Assembly (NCBI GenBank): GCA_002071415.1
Contig: MWFC01000004.1
Location: forward strand, 1-64,000
DNA length: 64,000 bases
Direction: 5' to 3'
Source of the DNA: Bacteroidetes bacterium ADurb.Bin012
GTDB taxonomy: Bacteria; Bacteroidota; Bacteroidia; Bacteroidales; TTA-H9
Made by a program: the position numbers and the translations under genes. Under the pieces are notes generated by a model that did no database searches, was not told where the DNA came from, and saw only the letters and a program-made list of their open reading frames with translations. Below are positions 44,964 to 54,322 of this stretch, in pieces; positions within the stretch are counted from its first letter, which is position 1; every line of letters starts with the position of its first letter.

Positions 44964-45126
44964 TTAACAACTAACAACCACCAATTCCCAAATTACAATC
45001 AAATTTCAAATTCTAATCAACAATCACTAATCACCATCCACCAATCCACCTTGCTTCCCAAGTACCATCTCCAACCACCAACCCCCATCACCATTCTCTA
45101 TTCTCCTTTCCTCCGTTCTCCCTTCC
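44964..45126 (-). repeat. dispersed intergenic repeat, copy 2 (inverted relative to 38515-38702)
   Basis: Its reverse complement shares, in the same order, the words CAAGGTGG, TTGGTGGAT, GGTGATTAG, AATTTG and GTTAGTTG with the copy next to the tRNA gene. The two copies enclose gatD, gatE, the M50-like pair, the HPt remnant and the TPR gene. Confidence 0.6.
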
Positions 45127-45386
45127 TTATATTATTAAAATCTCTCTTTTTTTGAAATTTCTTTTACATTATTAGTGTCTTAGCAAGAAAAAATTAGCAC
45201 GTAGAGATCAAAGGCCGCAAAAATTTGAACTTGCTTTCTTGGTGTTGTTAGCGTTTTGGAGTGGAAATTAAAGGATGCGAAGACCAAAAAATAGCAAAGA
45301 ATTTGATTAGCGTTTCTAAATTAGAACTTTAAATAATATTTGTCGGCAATTAGAGACTCAAAAGGTCAGAGTTTGGCGAAGGATTT

Positions 45387-46403
45387 TTAAGATATTTTAT
45401 CAACAAAATTTAAAACCTTGTCAGGATCAATTTTTTCTAAAGTTGGCAGATAGATAATACTATGAGGATCACGTCGTGAAAGGCCAATTGAATAAGCCTT
45501 ATCGTAAAATTGCAGTATCATCAAGCAAGCTTCCTTGAAACGATATTGCAGGATGAGTTGAGTGATGGTTTGGGTTTGTTGAAGACCGAGTCGTTTTCTA
45601 ATCTTCCAAACCATAGCGGCCAGTTCTTCTGGATTGGCCTGGCCATATTCTTTGGTGAGCCTTTCGGCTCTTTGTTCAGAAGGAATATCCAAAAAAATTA
45701 AAGGTGAAGCCTGCATTCGGTCAAAGATAGGCTTGGGAATGAAACAACGTCCTATACTTATGCTCTCATCTTCCACCCATACAGGAAATTGCGGATTAAA
45801 TGATGAAAGTTGTTGCCAGATTAGATTTTCAAATTGTTCTGTAGTAGGCTGTGGAGGCTGCATTAATCCACCAAAAACCGATCCTTTGTGATTAGCCAGC
45901 CCTTCAAGATCAAGTACCTGATGATGCATCTCGGCTAATCGAAATAAAAGTTCAGTTTTCCCACTTCCAGTCATCCCGCCTATTACAATGAATTTCCATG
46001 GGAATATGAAAGATTGATGGACATATCGACGAAAGGATTTATATCCTCCGACAAGCAAAACGGGATTCAAACCAGCCAATCGAGCAAGGAAAGCGGCTGC
46101 TGCGCTACGCATTCCACCACGCCAACAATATATTTTCAATTGACGGTCCAACGAAACCCTTATCATTTCGTCTATTATTACAGGAAGCCAGTAAGAAGTA
46201 AGAGATATACCAATTTTTACTGCAGAAACTCTACCCTGTTGAACAAAGGCAATGCCCACTTGTTTGCGAACTTCATCGTCGAGCAATGGAATATTAATGG
46301 CATCCGGAATATGGCCATGAGTATATTCGCTCGGTGATCGTACATCCACGCAAGGTGCATCAATCCTTAAAAAATTCTCAATATTTTTTACCGGGATTTC
46401 CAT
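45387..46403 (-). CDS. mnmH: tRNA 2-selenouridine synthase
   Basis: A 338-residue enzyme (MnmH/SelU/YbbB) that replaces the 2-thio sulfur with selenium in the wobble uridine of certain tRNAs, using selenophosphate. An N-terminal rhodanese domain carries the active-site motif YCWRGGMRS (Cys 93). A P-loop domain follows (GGMTGSGKTELL, ~142-153) with the family block VWVEDESISIGRCFIP. It implies that the organism makes selenophosphate, so selD should exist elsewhere. The ATG is 12 bases after the upstream T9SS type B gene's stop, so the two are probably in one operon. The wobble uridine of tRNA-Glu(UUC), encoded at 38.4 kb, is a known target class. Confidence 0.95.
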   Translation of the reverse strand: MEIPVKNIENFLRIDAPCVDVRSPSEYTHGHIPDAINIPLLDDEVRKQVGIAFVQQGRVSAVKIGISLTSYWLPVIIDEMIRVSLDRQLKIYCWRGGMRSAAAAFLARLAGLNPVLLVGGYKSFRRYVHQSFIFPWKFIVIGGMTGSGKTELLFRLAEMHHQVLDLEGLANHKGSVFGGLMQPPQPTTEQFENLIWQQLSSFNPQFPVWVEDESISIGRCFIPKPIFDRMQASPLIFLDIPSEQRAERLTKEYGQANPEELAAMVWKIRKRLGLQQTQTITQLILQYRFKEACLMILQFYDKAYSIGLSRRDPHSIIYLPTLEKIDPDKVLNFVDKIS

Positions 46404-46415
46404 CCCCTTAACCTG

Positions 46416-47699
46416 CTAATTTTTACTCCCCATGATAGCGATACTGCCTTTATACACTTCTTCGCCAAACCTGCCGATACATTTCAACACGTAAAAATAC
46501 GTACCATCGGCCAGCTTTCCGCCATCCCAATCGTTCCTATAATCTTTACTTTCGTAAAGTTTTCTTCCCCATCTGTTCAGGATCACCAGTTCCATTCGTT
46601 CATAATATCGCAGCAATGAAGGTTGCTCGGTTTCCGTTTTCCCATCCACTTTAATAATTAAAACATCATTGATTCCGTCGGCATTGGGAGTAAAAACATT
46701 AGGCACTTCCACTTTAGGGCGTCGCAGCGGCAAGAATTTCGCAATACTTGTATCGCAATTATCATTATTAATAGCATAGAGTCGAACACGGTATTCTTCG
46801 ATTTGTTGCTGAAAAAATTGCCAAGCGCTGGTAAAGGTATGTAAGGGATTTTTTTCGACAGAGCGGCTCGAATCGGGTTCACCAAAATTCCATTGAAAAT
46901 TATATACATCTATCCCAACATTAAGAAGCGAATCGATATTAGAATAGAATTGCACAGAAGGTTTCTGCAGATAGACCGTATCGGGATCGAAAGTAAAATG
47001 AATAGGAGGTGCTTTTAGGACTTTTACGAAGTAATTGTCGCGATAAATACAACCATTCCCATCTACAATGGTTATTTTATGCTGACCTGGGCTAACGCCC
47101 AGAACCACAGTATCTATTCCAGGCATCAAGAAGCCATCGCCCCAATCGATTTGATAGGGAGGAGTCCCCGAATGAATGGAAATGCCATAACGTCCCTTAT
47201 CCTCCTTGCTGCAGCCCATCATCAACTGGGTTAAATTATATTGTATGCCCCGTGGATGAACCTTCAGGATACCATCGTTATATAAATAAGTTAGAGGATT
47301 GCCTTGCTCATCTTTGAAGTAGGTTTGAGCAGCATCAAAAGAAAGTAAAGAAGTACCACTTTGCAGGGCTGTAAATTGAATCTTCGCAATATTGCCCGTT
47401 CCAAAGGGTAAAGCGGAGGCCGATGTCCACTCCAGAACCAGACGATTATTTCCGTTTAAGAAAGCGGTAAGACCGGCCAGTGCAGGGTTACGAAAATAAA
47501 GACTGTCATAATGAACAATATCATCCTGAAATGAAAATTCAATCCGAAAGGAGGCACATTGCCTTAATTCCTGAACCTTTAATGGAACAATAATAGTGTC
47601 GGTTTTACAAGTACTATCGGTTTTGAAAGAAATTAAAATTTGGGCAGGAAGCCGTAAAGCACAACATGTTAGAAATAGAATAATGAGAATACGTTTCAT
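46416..47699 (-). CDS. T9SS type B sorting domain-containing secreted protein
   Basis: A 427-residue exported protein. The signal peptide starts at the ATG at 47699 (MKRILIILFLTCCALRLPAQ); the frame extends six codons upstream to a GTG, which I rejected. The N-terminal cohesin-like beta-sandwich (~25-150, VPLKVQELRQCASFRIEFSF) is followed by a SprB-like/PKD-like region (~155-330). The C-terminal ~90 residues are the gliding-motility-associated (type B, CHU_C) tail: NVFTPNADGINDVL...MELVILNRWGRKLYES...WDG...GTYFYVLK. Type B tails depend on PorP/SprF-like partners; a porP/sprF homologue lies 13 kb away in this window. Confidence 0.93.
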   Translation of the reverse strand: MKRILIILFLTCCALRLPAQILISFKTDSTCKTDTIIVPLKVQELRQCASFRIEFSFQDDIVHYDSLYFRNPALAGLTAFLNGNNRLVLEWTSASALPFGTGNIAKIQFTALQSGTSLLSFDAAQTYFKDEQGNPLTYLYNDGILKVHPRGIQYNLTQLMMGCSKEDKGRYGISIHSGTPPYQIDWGDGFLMPGIDTVVLGVSPGQHKITIVDGNGCIYRDNYFVKVLKAPPIHFTFDPDTVYLQKPSVQFYSNIDSLLNVGIDVYNFQWNFGEPDSSRSVEKNPLHTFTSAWQFFQQQIEEYRVRLYAINNDNCDTSIAKFLPLRRPKVEVPNVFTPNADGINDVLIIKVDGKTETEQPSLLRYYERMELVILNRWGRKLYESKDYRNDWDGGKLADGTYFYVLKCIGRFGEEVYKGSIAIMGSKN

Positions 47700-47784
47700 C
47701 TGAGAAATTTTTACCACTTGATTGTAATAAAATTCATTGTAGAATATAATGAACGAGCCACATTAAAAAAAATTTTGTAGATGT

Positions 47785-48150
47785 TCAAAATTGGCCTGAA
47801 GAAAGCAATACAAGTGTACATTCTTCCAAAATTTCTATACCTCTCTCAGAAGCAGCTATTGCTAATTCAGGATTATATGTTCCTGGGTTAAAGATAATTC
47901 TTTGAGGATTCACTGATAGAATCCTTTGCTGATGTACCTTTTGTAATTCCGGTCGAAGGTAGATAGAAACAGTATGTATATCTACTGCTTGATCCCAGGT
48001 TGAATGAACCACAATTTTACCCCAAATAAAATCCTCTTTTCCAATGGCATAAACAGGATGTCCATGGTTTAATAAAGCTTCAACCGCCTGATTAGCCATG
48101 CGTTCAGGGTTTCGGCTAACCCCAAGAACAACGGTAGGTTTTATTTCCAT
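47785..48150 (-). CDS. CoA-binding domain protein (YccU-like)
   Basis: A 121-residue single-domain Rossmann protein of the CoA-binding family (COG1832). Motifs: VVLGVSRNPERMANQAVEALLNHGHPVYAIG (given here as the family's opening; the nucleotide loop is GVSRNPER), the central VSIYLRPELQ and NPGTYNPELAIAASERGIEIL near the C-terminus. It is the stand-alone version of the CoA-binding part of succinyl-CoA synthetase. The biochemical role is unknown. It is 81 bases downstream of the V-ATPase K gene on the same strand, and possibly read through from it. Confidence 0.88.
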   Translation of the reverse strand: MEIKPTVVLGVSRNPERMANQAVEALLNHGHPVYAIGKEDFIWGKIVVHSTWDQAVDIHTVSIYLRPELQKVHQQRILSVNPQRIIFNPGTYNPELAIAASERGIEILEECTLVLLSSGQF

Positions 48151-48231
48151 AATTGGTGAATGAAAAACTGATTAAGGAGAAGTCATCCATAACCAGTTGG
48201 GAGGAAATACGATAATACTTTGGTAAAAATA

Positions 48232-48720
<489 letters not shown>

Positions 48721-48756
48721 TTATTGATGAATCTGATTTGTCGCATAGACTATAAA

Positions 48757-50562
48757 TTATCGTTTCTCGGCAAATGGTTTATATTGTTTTCCTCCTCCTT
48801 TGAAACCAGCATTCTTGTAAAATTCAACAAAGGTTAGACGCATAGGATGAACAAAAGCGCCAAGAGAACTAATGGCAATATTGCCCAAGTGAGCAATAAC
48901 AAGGAATACCACGAAAAGAAGAGGTCCGATATAGGGAATTCCAAGAATAGACATAGCCACGTTATTGATTACTATTCCAAGTATGGAACTGGAAATTCCC
49001 AAGGCAAAAAGTCGAATATAAGAGAGTAAATCGCCAAATATACCCGTTGCCATTCCATATACATCCCATAAACCTTTCCCAATTCTCACAAAAACATTGG
49101 TTTTTAAATCATTTAGGAAAAAGATCAATAAGCAGGAAACTCCTAAAATACTATATAGAACGATGGTTTCTCCTTTAGGTAGAACGCCGGCCGAAACCAA
49201 TCCTTGACGGATTAAAAGTCCCAAAATAAGGATCAACCAGCCAACCAATGAAAGTGCATTTCGAAACCCTTCTTGATGAGTAATATTAACAACTTTGATA
49301 CACATTCCGAATACAATTTGCACTGCTCCAAGTATCAAAGAGAGCACCAGCATCTTGTTACTATCGAAGAAATAGGATTTGATATTTTCCACAATGGGAA
49401 TATCAGCATCTATAAGACTGATACCGAAGAAGGTTCCCGAAATTGCTCCGAAAATAAAGGTAGCTAAACTAAGATACTGTGCAAGAGTTACATAAGGTTT
49501 GAATGAAGGTTTAGCTTTGAATTTCTTAAACAAGGTAGCAGCAATAAATATAAACAATCCGTAACCAGCATCACCTAAGCAGAAGCCAAAAAACATCATA
49601 AAGAAAGGGGCAAAGAATGGAGTAAGATCCAGTTCGCCATACTTGGGTAAAGAATATAAGTGGCCAATGGGCTCGAATAATTTCGCGAAACTATTGTTGC
49701 GCAGGAGGATAGGAACCTTTTCGTTTGGATCTGGCTGAGTTTCGATATAAAAAATACCATTTTCTTCGCAATACTTTTCAACGGTTTCTTTTGTTTCAAC
49801 AGGGGCAAAACCTTCTAAAATCTTCAACTTCCCTTCTGCTTCCGATAAAGTGTTGTTTACTACTACATGATAATCGACTTCGGAGGCAATTTGATGCAAT
49901 GTTTTCTGCAAAAGAGGAATAGAGCTCGCAGCCAGCCTTGCAAATTCTTCTTCAATCTCGCTAAGGCGTGTCTGTATAGCTTCCTGTTTTTTTAACAATT
50001 CACTCAGAGGACGTTCGGGTGCTTTAACTTCTTCGGCCGGCAAATCAATCTCTTCCTGACCTTCATTCACAAGAATGAAATAAATAACACCCGGCTGTTC
50101 ATTCACCACCCCAATATTGTATTTCGATAACCACTGAGGATCGAATTTACGAGAAGGTATGATATAAAAAGATATTCTCAATCCTGCTTTACGAAGTTTT
50201 TCGATAATTTGAGGGTCGAAATCTCCCCAGGGTTCAGTATATTCAATTTCCTTTTTCAATGTAGCGAGTTGCTGATTTAAAGACTCGACCTCTGCCTGTA
50301 AATCTCTAATGTGTTCAAATATTTTCATTCCATCCCCTTCTGAGGGCGCTTCAGCTGTGATTTCGGGTTTTTTATGCTTTTTAAGCAACTTGATGGTTTC
50401 AGCAACCTGCTTTTGCAAGGCAAGCCTTTCAGCTGCGTCTTTGTCGAGTTCCTTCTTCCGCTTTACGATATCTATAACACCCACAGATCGCAAGCCCTTT
50501 AGAAATCGTTCATAATCTTCATGATATACCAAAAAAATGAATTTGGTCATGGGGACTATCAT
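48757..50562 (-). CDS. ntpI: V/A-type ATPase subunit I (stator, a-subunit)
   Basis: A 601-residue membrane subunit forming the ion half-channels. The N-terminal half (about residues 1-300) is a soluble arm with coiled coils (LQAEVESLNQQLATLKKEIE). The C-terminal half has about seven to eight membrane helices, including FFMMFFGFCLGDAGYGLFI and FGDLLSYIRLFALGISSSI, the latter carrying the conserved Arg. Slightly short compared with ~650 in archaea. The ATG overlaps the subunit D stop (ATGA), so translation is coupled. Confidence 0.95.
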   Translation of the reverse strand: MIVPMTKFIFLVYHEDYERFLKGLRSVGVIDIVKRKKELDKDAAERLALQKQVAETIKLLKKHKKPEITAEAPSEGDGMKIFEHIRDLQAEVESLNQQLATLKKEIEYTEPWGDFDPQIIEKLRKAGLRISFYIIPSRKFDPQWLSKYNIGVVNEQPGVIYFILVNEGQEEIDLPAEEVKAPERPLSELLKKQEAIQTRLSEIEEEFARLAASSIPLLQKTLHQIASEVDYHVVVNNTLSEAEGKLKILEGFAPVETKETVEKYCEENGIFYIETQPDPNEKVPILLRNNSFAKLFEPIGHLYSLPKYGELDLTPFFAPFFMMFFGFCLGDAGYGLFIFIAATLFKKFKAKPSFKPYVTLAQYLSLATFIFGAISGTFFGISLIDADIPIVENIKSYFFDSNKMLVLSLILGAVQIVFGMCIKVVNITHQEGFRNALSLVGWLILILGLLIRQGLVSAGVLPKGETIVLYSILGVSCLLIFFLNDLKTNVFVRIGKGLWDVYGMATGIFGDLLSYIRLFALGISSSILGIVINNVAMSILGIPYIGPLLFVVFLVIAHLGNIAISSLGAFVHPMRLTFVEFYKNAGFKGGGKQYKPFAEKR

Positions 50563-51161
50563 ACCGCAACCTCCTTTTGGTCAAATCGATTCTTCAAGAT
50601 TTTCTGCGAAGATTTGGAAAGGTTTTCTTCGTCTTCAAGGAAGCGTTTTATTTTGATAACAGCTTCTTCATAACCTGGAATCTGAACTTTTTCGTAAAGA
50701 TTTACTTTTTGGGTAGTTTTTTTACGGGCATGATCGAGCAATTTCATCTTGGCGTAGTAAAATTCTCTTTCGATAGCAATAGAGGCAAGTTTCTCGAGAA
50801 TAAGGATGCCATCCATGTACCAAACTGGTTGATTGAAGAGGCTGAAGGGTTTTATTTCGAAATGGATTTGCTGAAGGATAGGGATACGCACTCCGGCAAT
50901 TTTCTTAATCCCCAAGTCAACATCATGAATGACAACCAATCCGGGGTTGAACTCATTCCATAAACGCACCATTTCATTGTATTCGGCCATAGCAGCAGAC
51001 AACTTTTCATCGAGGCTTGTGGCATAATCCTTGGCTCGTTTCACTTCTGCTCTTAATGCCGATTCCTTGTTTTTTAAAGTAGGCAATGCTCGCAGGCGTA
51101 TCCGGAGCTGCTTATTCATCTCCTGAAGAGAAGTCTTATTATATTGAAATTTTACCGCCAT
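50559..51161 (-). CDS. ntpD: V/A-type ATPase subunit D (central rotor shaft)
   Basis: A 200-residue subunit D that forms the long antiparallel coiled-coil shaft turning inside the A3B3 head. The N-terminal helix (FQYNKTSLQEMNKQLRIR) and the C-terminal helix (RVNLFEKVQIPG-like, here KVNLYEKVQIPGYEEAVIKI) are typical. Placed between B (63 bases upstream) and I (four-base overlap). Confidence 0.93.
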   Translation of the reverse strand: MAVKFQYNKTSLQEMNKQLRIRLRALPTLKNKESALRAEVKRAKDYATSLDEKLSAAMAEYNEMVRLWNEFNPGLVVIHDVDLGIKKIAGVRIPILQQIHFEIKPFSLFNQPVWYMDGILILEKLASIAIEREFYYAKMKLLDHARKKTTQKVNLYEKVQIPGYEEAVIKIKRFLEDEENLSKSSQKILKNRFDQKEVAV

Positions 51162-51224
51162 TTTCTACTCATTACTTTTATAGCTTTATCATTGGAAAAT
51201 TTTCCATTCTTTACATATTGTGTT

Positions 51225-52547
51225 TTATTTTACAGGCCAGTATTTATCGACGAGTTCTTGTTTTATGCCCACTTCGGCCTGGTTAAAATGGCGTGCAAAC
51301 AATTCCCAGCCTGTATCCAGCATTTTATCGATGTCGATGTTTACATCAATAGCCAGAAGATATTCGGAATATTCTCTGGCAAAATCGAGTGCACGCTGGT
51401 CGTAATCCGTAAGGTCGAAGCCATTTTCGAGTTTAGTTTTGGCGTTGGCGGCGTCGGCATAAAGACGTACGGCTGTATTCATCACTTGAGGATGATCCTC
51501 ACGTGTCTTCTTTCCGATGACGAGTTGTTTCAGTCGTGAAAGGCTGCGGAAAGGATCGACGATAACCTTCCCAATATCTGTATCACGCCGCAGGAAAAGC
51601 TGGCCTTCGGTGATATAACCCGTATTATCGGGTATGGCATGGGTAATATCGCCTCCTGAAAGGGTAGTAACTGCAATAATCGTAATGGAACCTCCACTGG
51701 GAAATTGGACAGCCTTTTCATAAATCTTGGCTAAATCGCTATAAAGTGAGCCGGGCATGGAGTCTTTAGAAGGTATCTGATCCATACGATTGGAGACTAT
51801 ACTGAGGGCATCGGCATAAAGTGTCATATCGGTAAGCAGCACCAAGACTTTTTCGTTTTTATCGACTGCAAAATATTCGGCTGCCGTAAGAGCCATATCA
51901 GGAACCAGTAGGCGTTCGACGGGTGGATCTTCGGTAGTATTTACGAAACTGATGATACGGTCGAGGGCACCGGCGTTTTCGAACACATTTTTGTAGTAAA
52001 GGTAGTCGTCGTTCGTCAAGCCCATTCCGCCCAGAATGATCTTGTCGGCTTCGGCACGGAGAGCTACCATAGCCATTACCTGATTGAAGGGTTGATCGGG
52101 GTCGGCGAAAAAAGGAATTTTCTGTCCGGTGACCAGCGTATTATTTAAATCTATACCAGCTATTCCGGTGGCAATGAGCTCCGAAGGTTGGCGTCTTCTA
52201 ACGGGGTTTACCGAAGGTCCACCAATGGGACGTTCTTCACCCTCTACCTCAGGACCTCCATCGATAGGCTGACCATAAGCATTAAAAAAACGACCTGCCA
52301 AGTCATCGCTTACCTTGAGTGTAGGAGGACGGTTATAGAAAATAACTTCGGCATTGGAAGGAATTCCTTCTGTACCACCAAATACCTGAAGTGTTACTTC
52401 ATTATCGATAATTTTTACCACTTGAGACAGGCGTCCATGCACCAGTGCCAGTTCTTCGTTGCCAACTCCCGAAGCTTTCAGCGTGCATGTAGCCTTGGTA
52501 ATATTGCTGATATGGGTATATATTTTCTGGAATGCAAGTGGACTCAT
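51225..52547 (-). CDS. ntpB: V/A-type ATPase subunit B (regulatory, non-catalytic)
   Basis: A 440-residue subunit B of the A3B3 head. Motifs: GRLSQVVKI near the N-terminus, the GRFFNAYGQPIDGGPEV turn, ATGIAGIDLNNTLVTGQKIP, LRAEADKIILGGMGLTND in place of a P-loop, and SMPGSLYSDLAKIYE. It lacks a Walker A lysine, as expected for the non-catalytic subunit. The ATG overlaps the subunit A stop (ATGA). Confidence 0.96.
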   Translation of the reverse strand: MSPLAFQKIYTHISNITKATCTLKASGVGNEELALVHGRLSQVVKIIDNEVTLQVFGGTEGIPSNAEVIFYNRPPTLKVSDDLAGRFFNAYGQPIDGGPEVEGEERPIGGPSVNPVRRRQPSELIATGIAGIDLNNTLVTGQKIPFFADPDQPFNQVMAMVALRAEADKIILGGMGLTNDDYLYYKNVFENAGALDRIISFVNTTEDPPVERLLVPDMALTAAEYFAVDKNEKVLVLLTDMTLYADALSIVSNRMDQIPSKDSMPGSLYSDLAKIYEKAVQFPSGGSITIIAVTTLSGGDITHAIPDNTGYITEGQLFLRRDTDIGKVIVDPFRSLSRLKQLVIGKKTREDHPQVMNTAVRLYADAANAKTKLENGFDLTDYDQRALDFAREYSEYLLAIDVNIDIDKMLDTGWELFARHFNQAEVGIKQELVDKYWPVK

Positions 52548-54322
52548 TTTTTTAACTTCCTTTCCTCAATGATTTTATATAATTCATTTTCAAAATGTTT
52601 AAACTGTTCCGATTGAAATTCGGAATAATTCATTTGTTTCAATTGATTAATAATTCGTTTAAAGTAGGGGTTGACATCTTCGAAGCTGTCGAAATCGAAA
52701 TTGGTTTCGTAAATATTTATCACCTTGTCGAGCATATATTTTTGGCGCGTCATGGGAGTATTGAAGTCGATCTTGTCGAAGGCATCCTGTTGAAGAATAA
52801 TGGAATCTATTACTTCTGATTTCCAGAAAGTAAGGTGATAATCCAGAGGAACACTATCATCGCCCAGAATATTGATTTGTTCGGAAGCTTCACGTCCACG
52901 GATCATGATATTTTTCACCAGCATCACCTTATCGACCCAATCATCGGCAATGGTATTGCGCAATGATTCTTGAACCTCGGGATATTCGAGATATTTAGAA
53001 TAACTTTCGATAGGATCGATGGCGGGATAACGTTTGCTATCAGCTCTTTGCTGAGATAGTGCATAAAAAGCTCGAGCTACTTTTTTTGTTGATTCGGTAA
53101 CGGGTTCTTTCAAATTTCCGCCTGCAGGCGAAACCGTTCCAATAAATGTAATGCTTCCGGTTTGGTTATTGTTCAAATAGACATACCCTGCACGAGAGTA
53201 AAAGTTTGAGATAATTGCGGGCAGGTCCATAGGGAAGGCATCGGGGCCGGGGAGTTCTTCCATACGATTTGACATTTCGCGTAAGGCTTGTGCCCAGCGA
53301 GAGGTAGAGTCGGCCAGAAGTAATATCTTCAATCCCATCGAACGGTAATATTCGGCGATGGTCATAGCCGTATACACCGAGGCTTCACGGGCTGCAACGG
53401 GCATGTTAGAGGTATTGGCAATGATGGTAGTCCTTTCGATCAGTTTACGTCCCGTTCTTGGGTCTTCTAATTGGGGAAATTCTACGAAGAGCTCGACCAC
53501 TTCATTGGCACGTTCGCCACAAGCGGCGACTATAACTATGTCGGCTTCGGCTTGACGCGACAGCGCGTGTTGCAATACAGTCTTGCCGCTACCAAAGGGT
53601 CCCGGAATAAAACCCGTACCTCCTTCGGCCATAGGATTCAGAGTATCCATGGTACGAACGCCGGTTTGGAAAAGTTTGAAAGGTCGGGGTTTCTCCTTGT
53701 ATGCCTTTATAGCCTGTTTTACAGGCCAATATTGAACCATGGTAACGGGATGGTCTTTCCCACTTTCATCCGTAAGCACGGCAATGGTATCATAAATCTT
53801 ATGAAGACCACGAGGAACAATGGATTTAATGGTATATCTCCCTTCGAAAACGAAAGGCACCATAATGCGATGAGGGATGGAATTTTCTATCACTTCGCCC
53901 AGCCAGTCGGCAGCTATCACCTGATCTCCGCCTTTTGCCAGAGGCTTGAAATCCCAAATCTTTTCAGGATCTAAAGCACGTGTATATTCACCGGGTTTAA
54001 GAAAAATCCCTGTCATTTCATGTAAATCGTGCATCAATCCATCATAAACACTCGAAAGGATTCCAGGGCCAAGGGTGGCTTCGAGCATGTGTCCTTCGAA
54101 TATTGCTGGTGAGCCGATTTTCAATCCACGGGTGCTTTCGAAAACTTGAGTATATGCCTTATTACCGATAATTTTTATTACTTCTGCCATAAGATCGGTT
54201 CCATCATGGCTGATATAACAAATCTCATTTTGTGCAACAGGCCCTTCAACCTGCACAATCACCAAATTCGCAATAATTCCGGAAACCTTTCCGGTAGTTT
54301 TTTTCGTGTTATTCATTATCAT
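52544..54322 (-). CDS. ntpA: V/A-type ATPase catalytic subunit A
   Basis: A 592-residue catalytic subunit. The Walker A loop PGPFGSGKTVLQHAL follows the A-subunit-specific 'non-homologous' insertion (about residues 110-190, with WDFKPLAKGGDQV). The arginine-containing DSTSRWAQALREMSNRMEELPG block and the GNLKEPVTESTKKVARAFYAL region follow. The start at 54322 overlaps the stop of the subunit C gene (ATGA), which supports it over the ATG two codons later. Confidence 0.96.
   Translation of the reverse strand: MIMNNTKKTTGKVSGIIANLVIVQVEGPVAQNEICYISHDGTDLMAEVIKIIGNKAYTQVFESTRGLKIGSPAIFEGHMLEATLGPGILSSVYDGLMHDLHEMTGIFLKPGEYTRALDPEKIWDFKPLAKGGDQVIAADWLGEVIENSIPHRIMVPFVFEGRYTIKSIVPRGLHKIYDTIAVLTDESGKDHPVTMVQYWPVKQAIKAYKEKPRPFKLFQTGVRTMDTLNPMAEGGTGFIPGPFGSGKTVLQHALSRQAEADIVIVAACGERANEVVELFVEFPQLEDPRTGRKLIERTTIIANTSNMPVAAREASVYTAMTIAEYYRSMGLKILLLADSTSRWAQALREMSNRMEELPGPDAFPMDLPAIISNFYSRAGYVYLNNNQTGSITFIGTVSPAGGNLKEPVTESTKKVARAFYALSQQRADSKRYPAIDPIESYSKYLEYPEVQESLRNTIADDWVDKVMLVKNIMIRGREASEQINILGDDSVPLDYHLTFWKSEVIDSIILQQDAFDKIDFNTPMTRQKYMLDKVINIYETNFDFDSFEDVNPYFKRIINQLKQMNYSEFQSEQFKHFENELYKIIEERKLKK

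Larger units (their letters stand above)
44640..45386. other. 747-base gene-free stretch packed with low-complexity repeats
   Basis: It contains, in order, a purine-rich GGGAGAC tract, a CTGCG/CGCTGAT repeat, copy 2 of the dispersed intergenic repeat, and a decayed AGGCCGCAAAAA-type tract. The first three are listed separately. Open frames here translate into repetitive nonsense. Confidence 0.6.

Noticed and set aside
44874-45155. Plus-strand 93-codon frame
   Set aside because: It translates the CTGCG and CCACCAATT repeats and has no protein-like composition.
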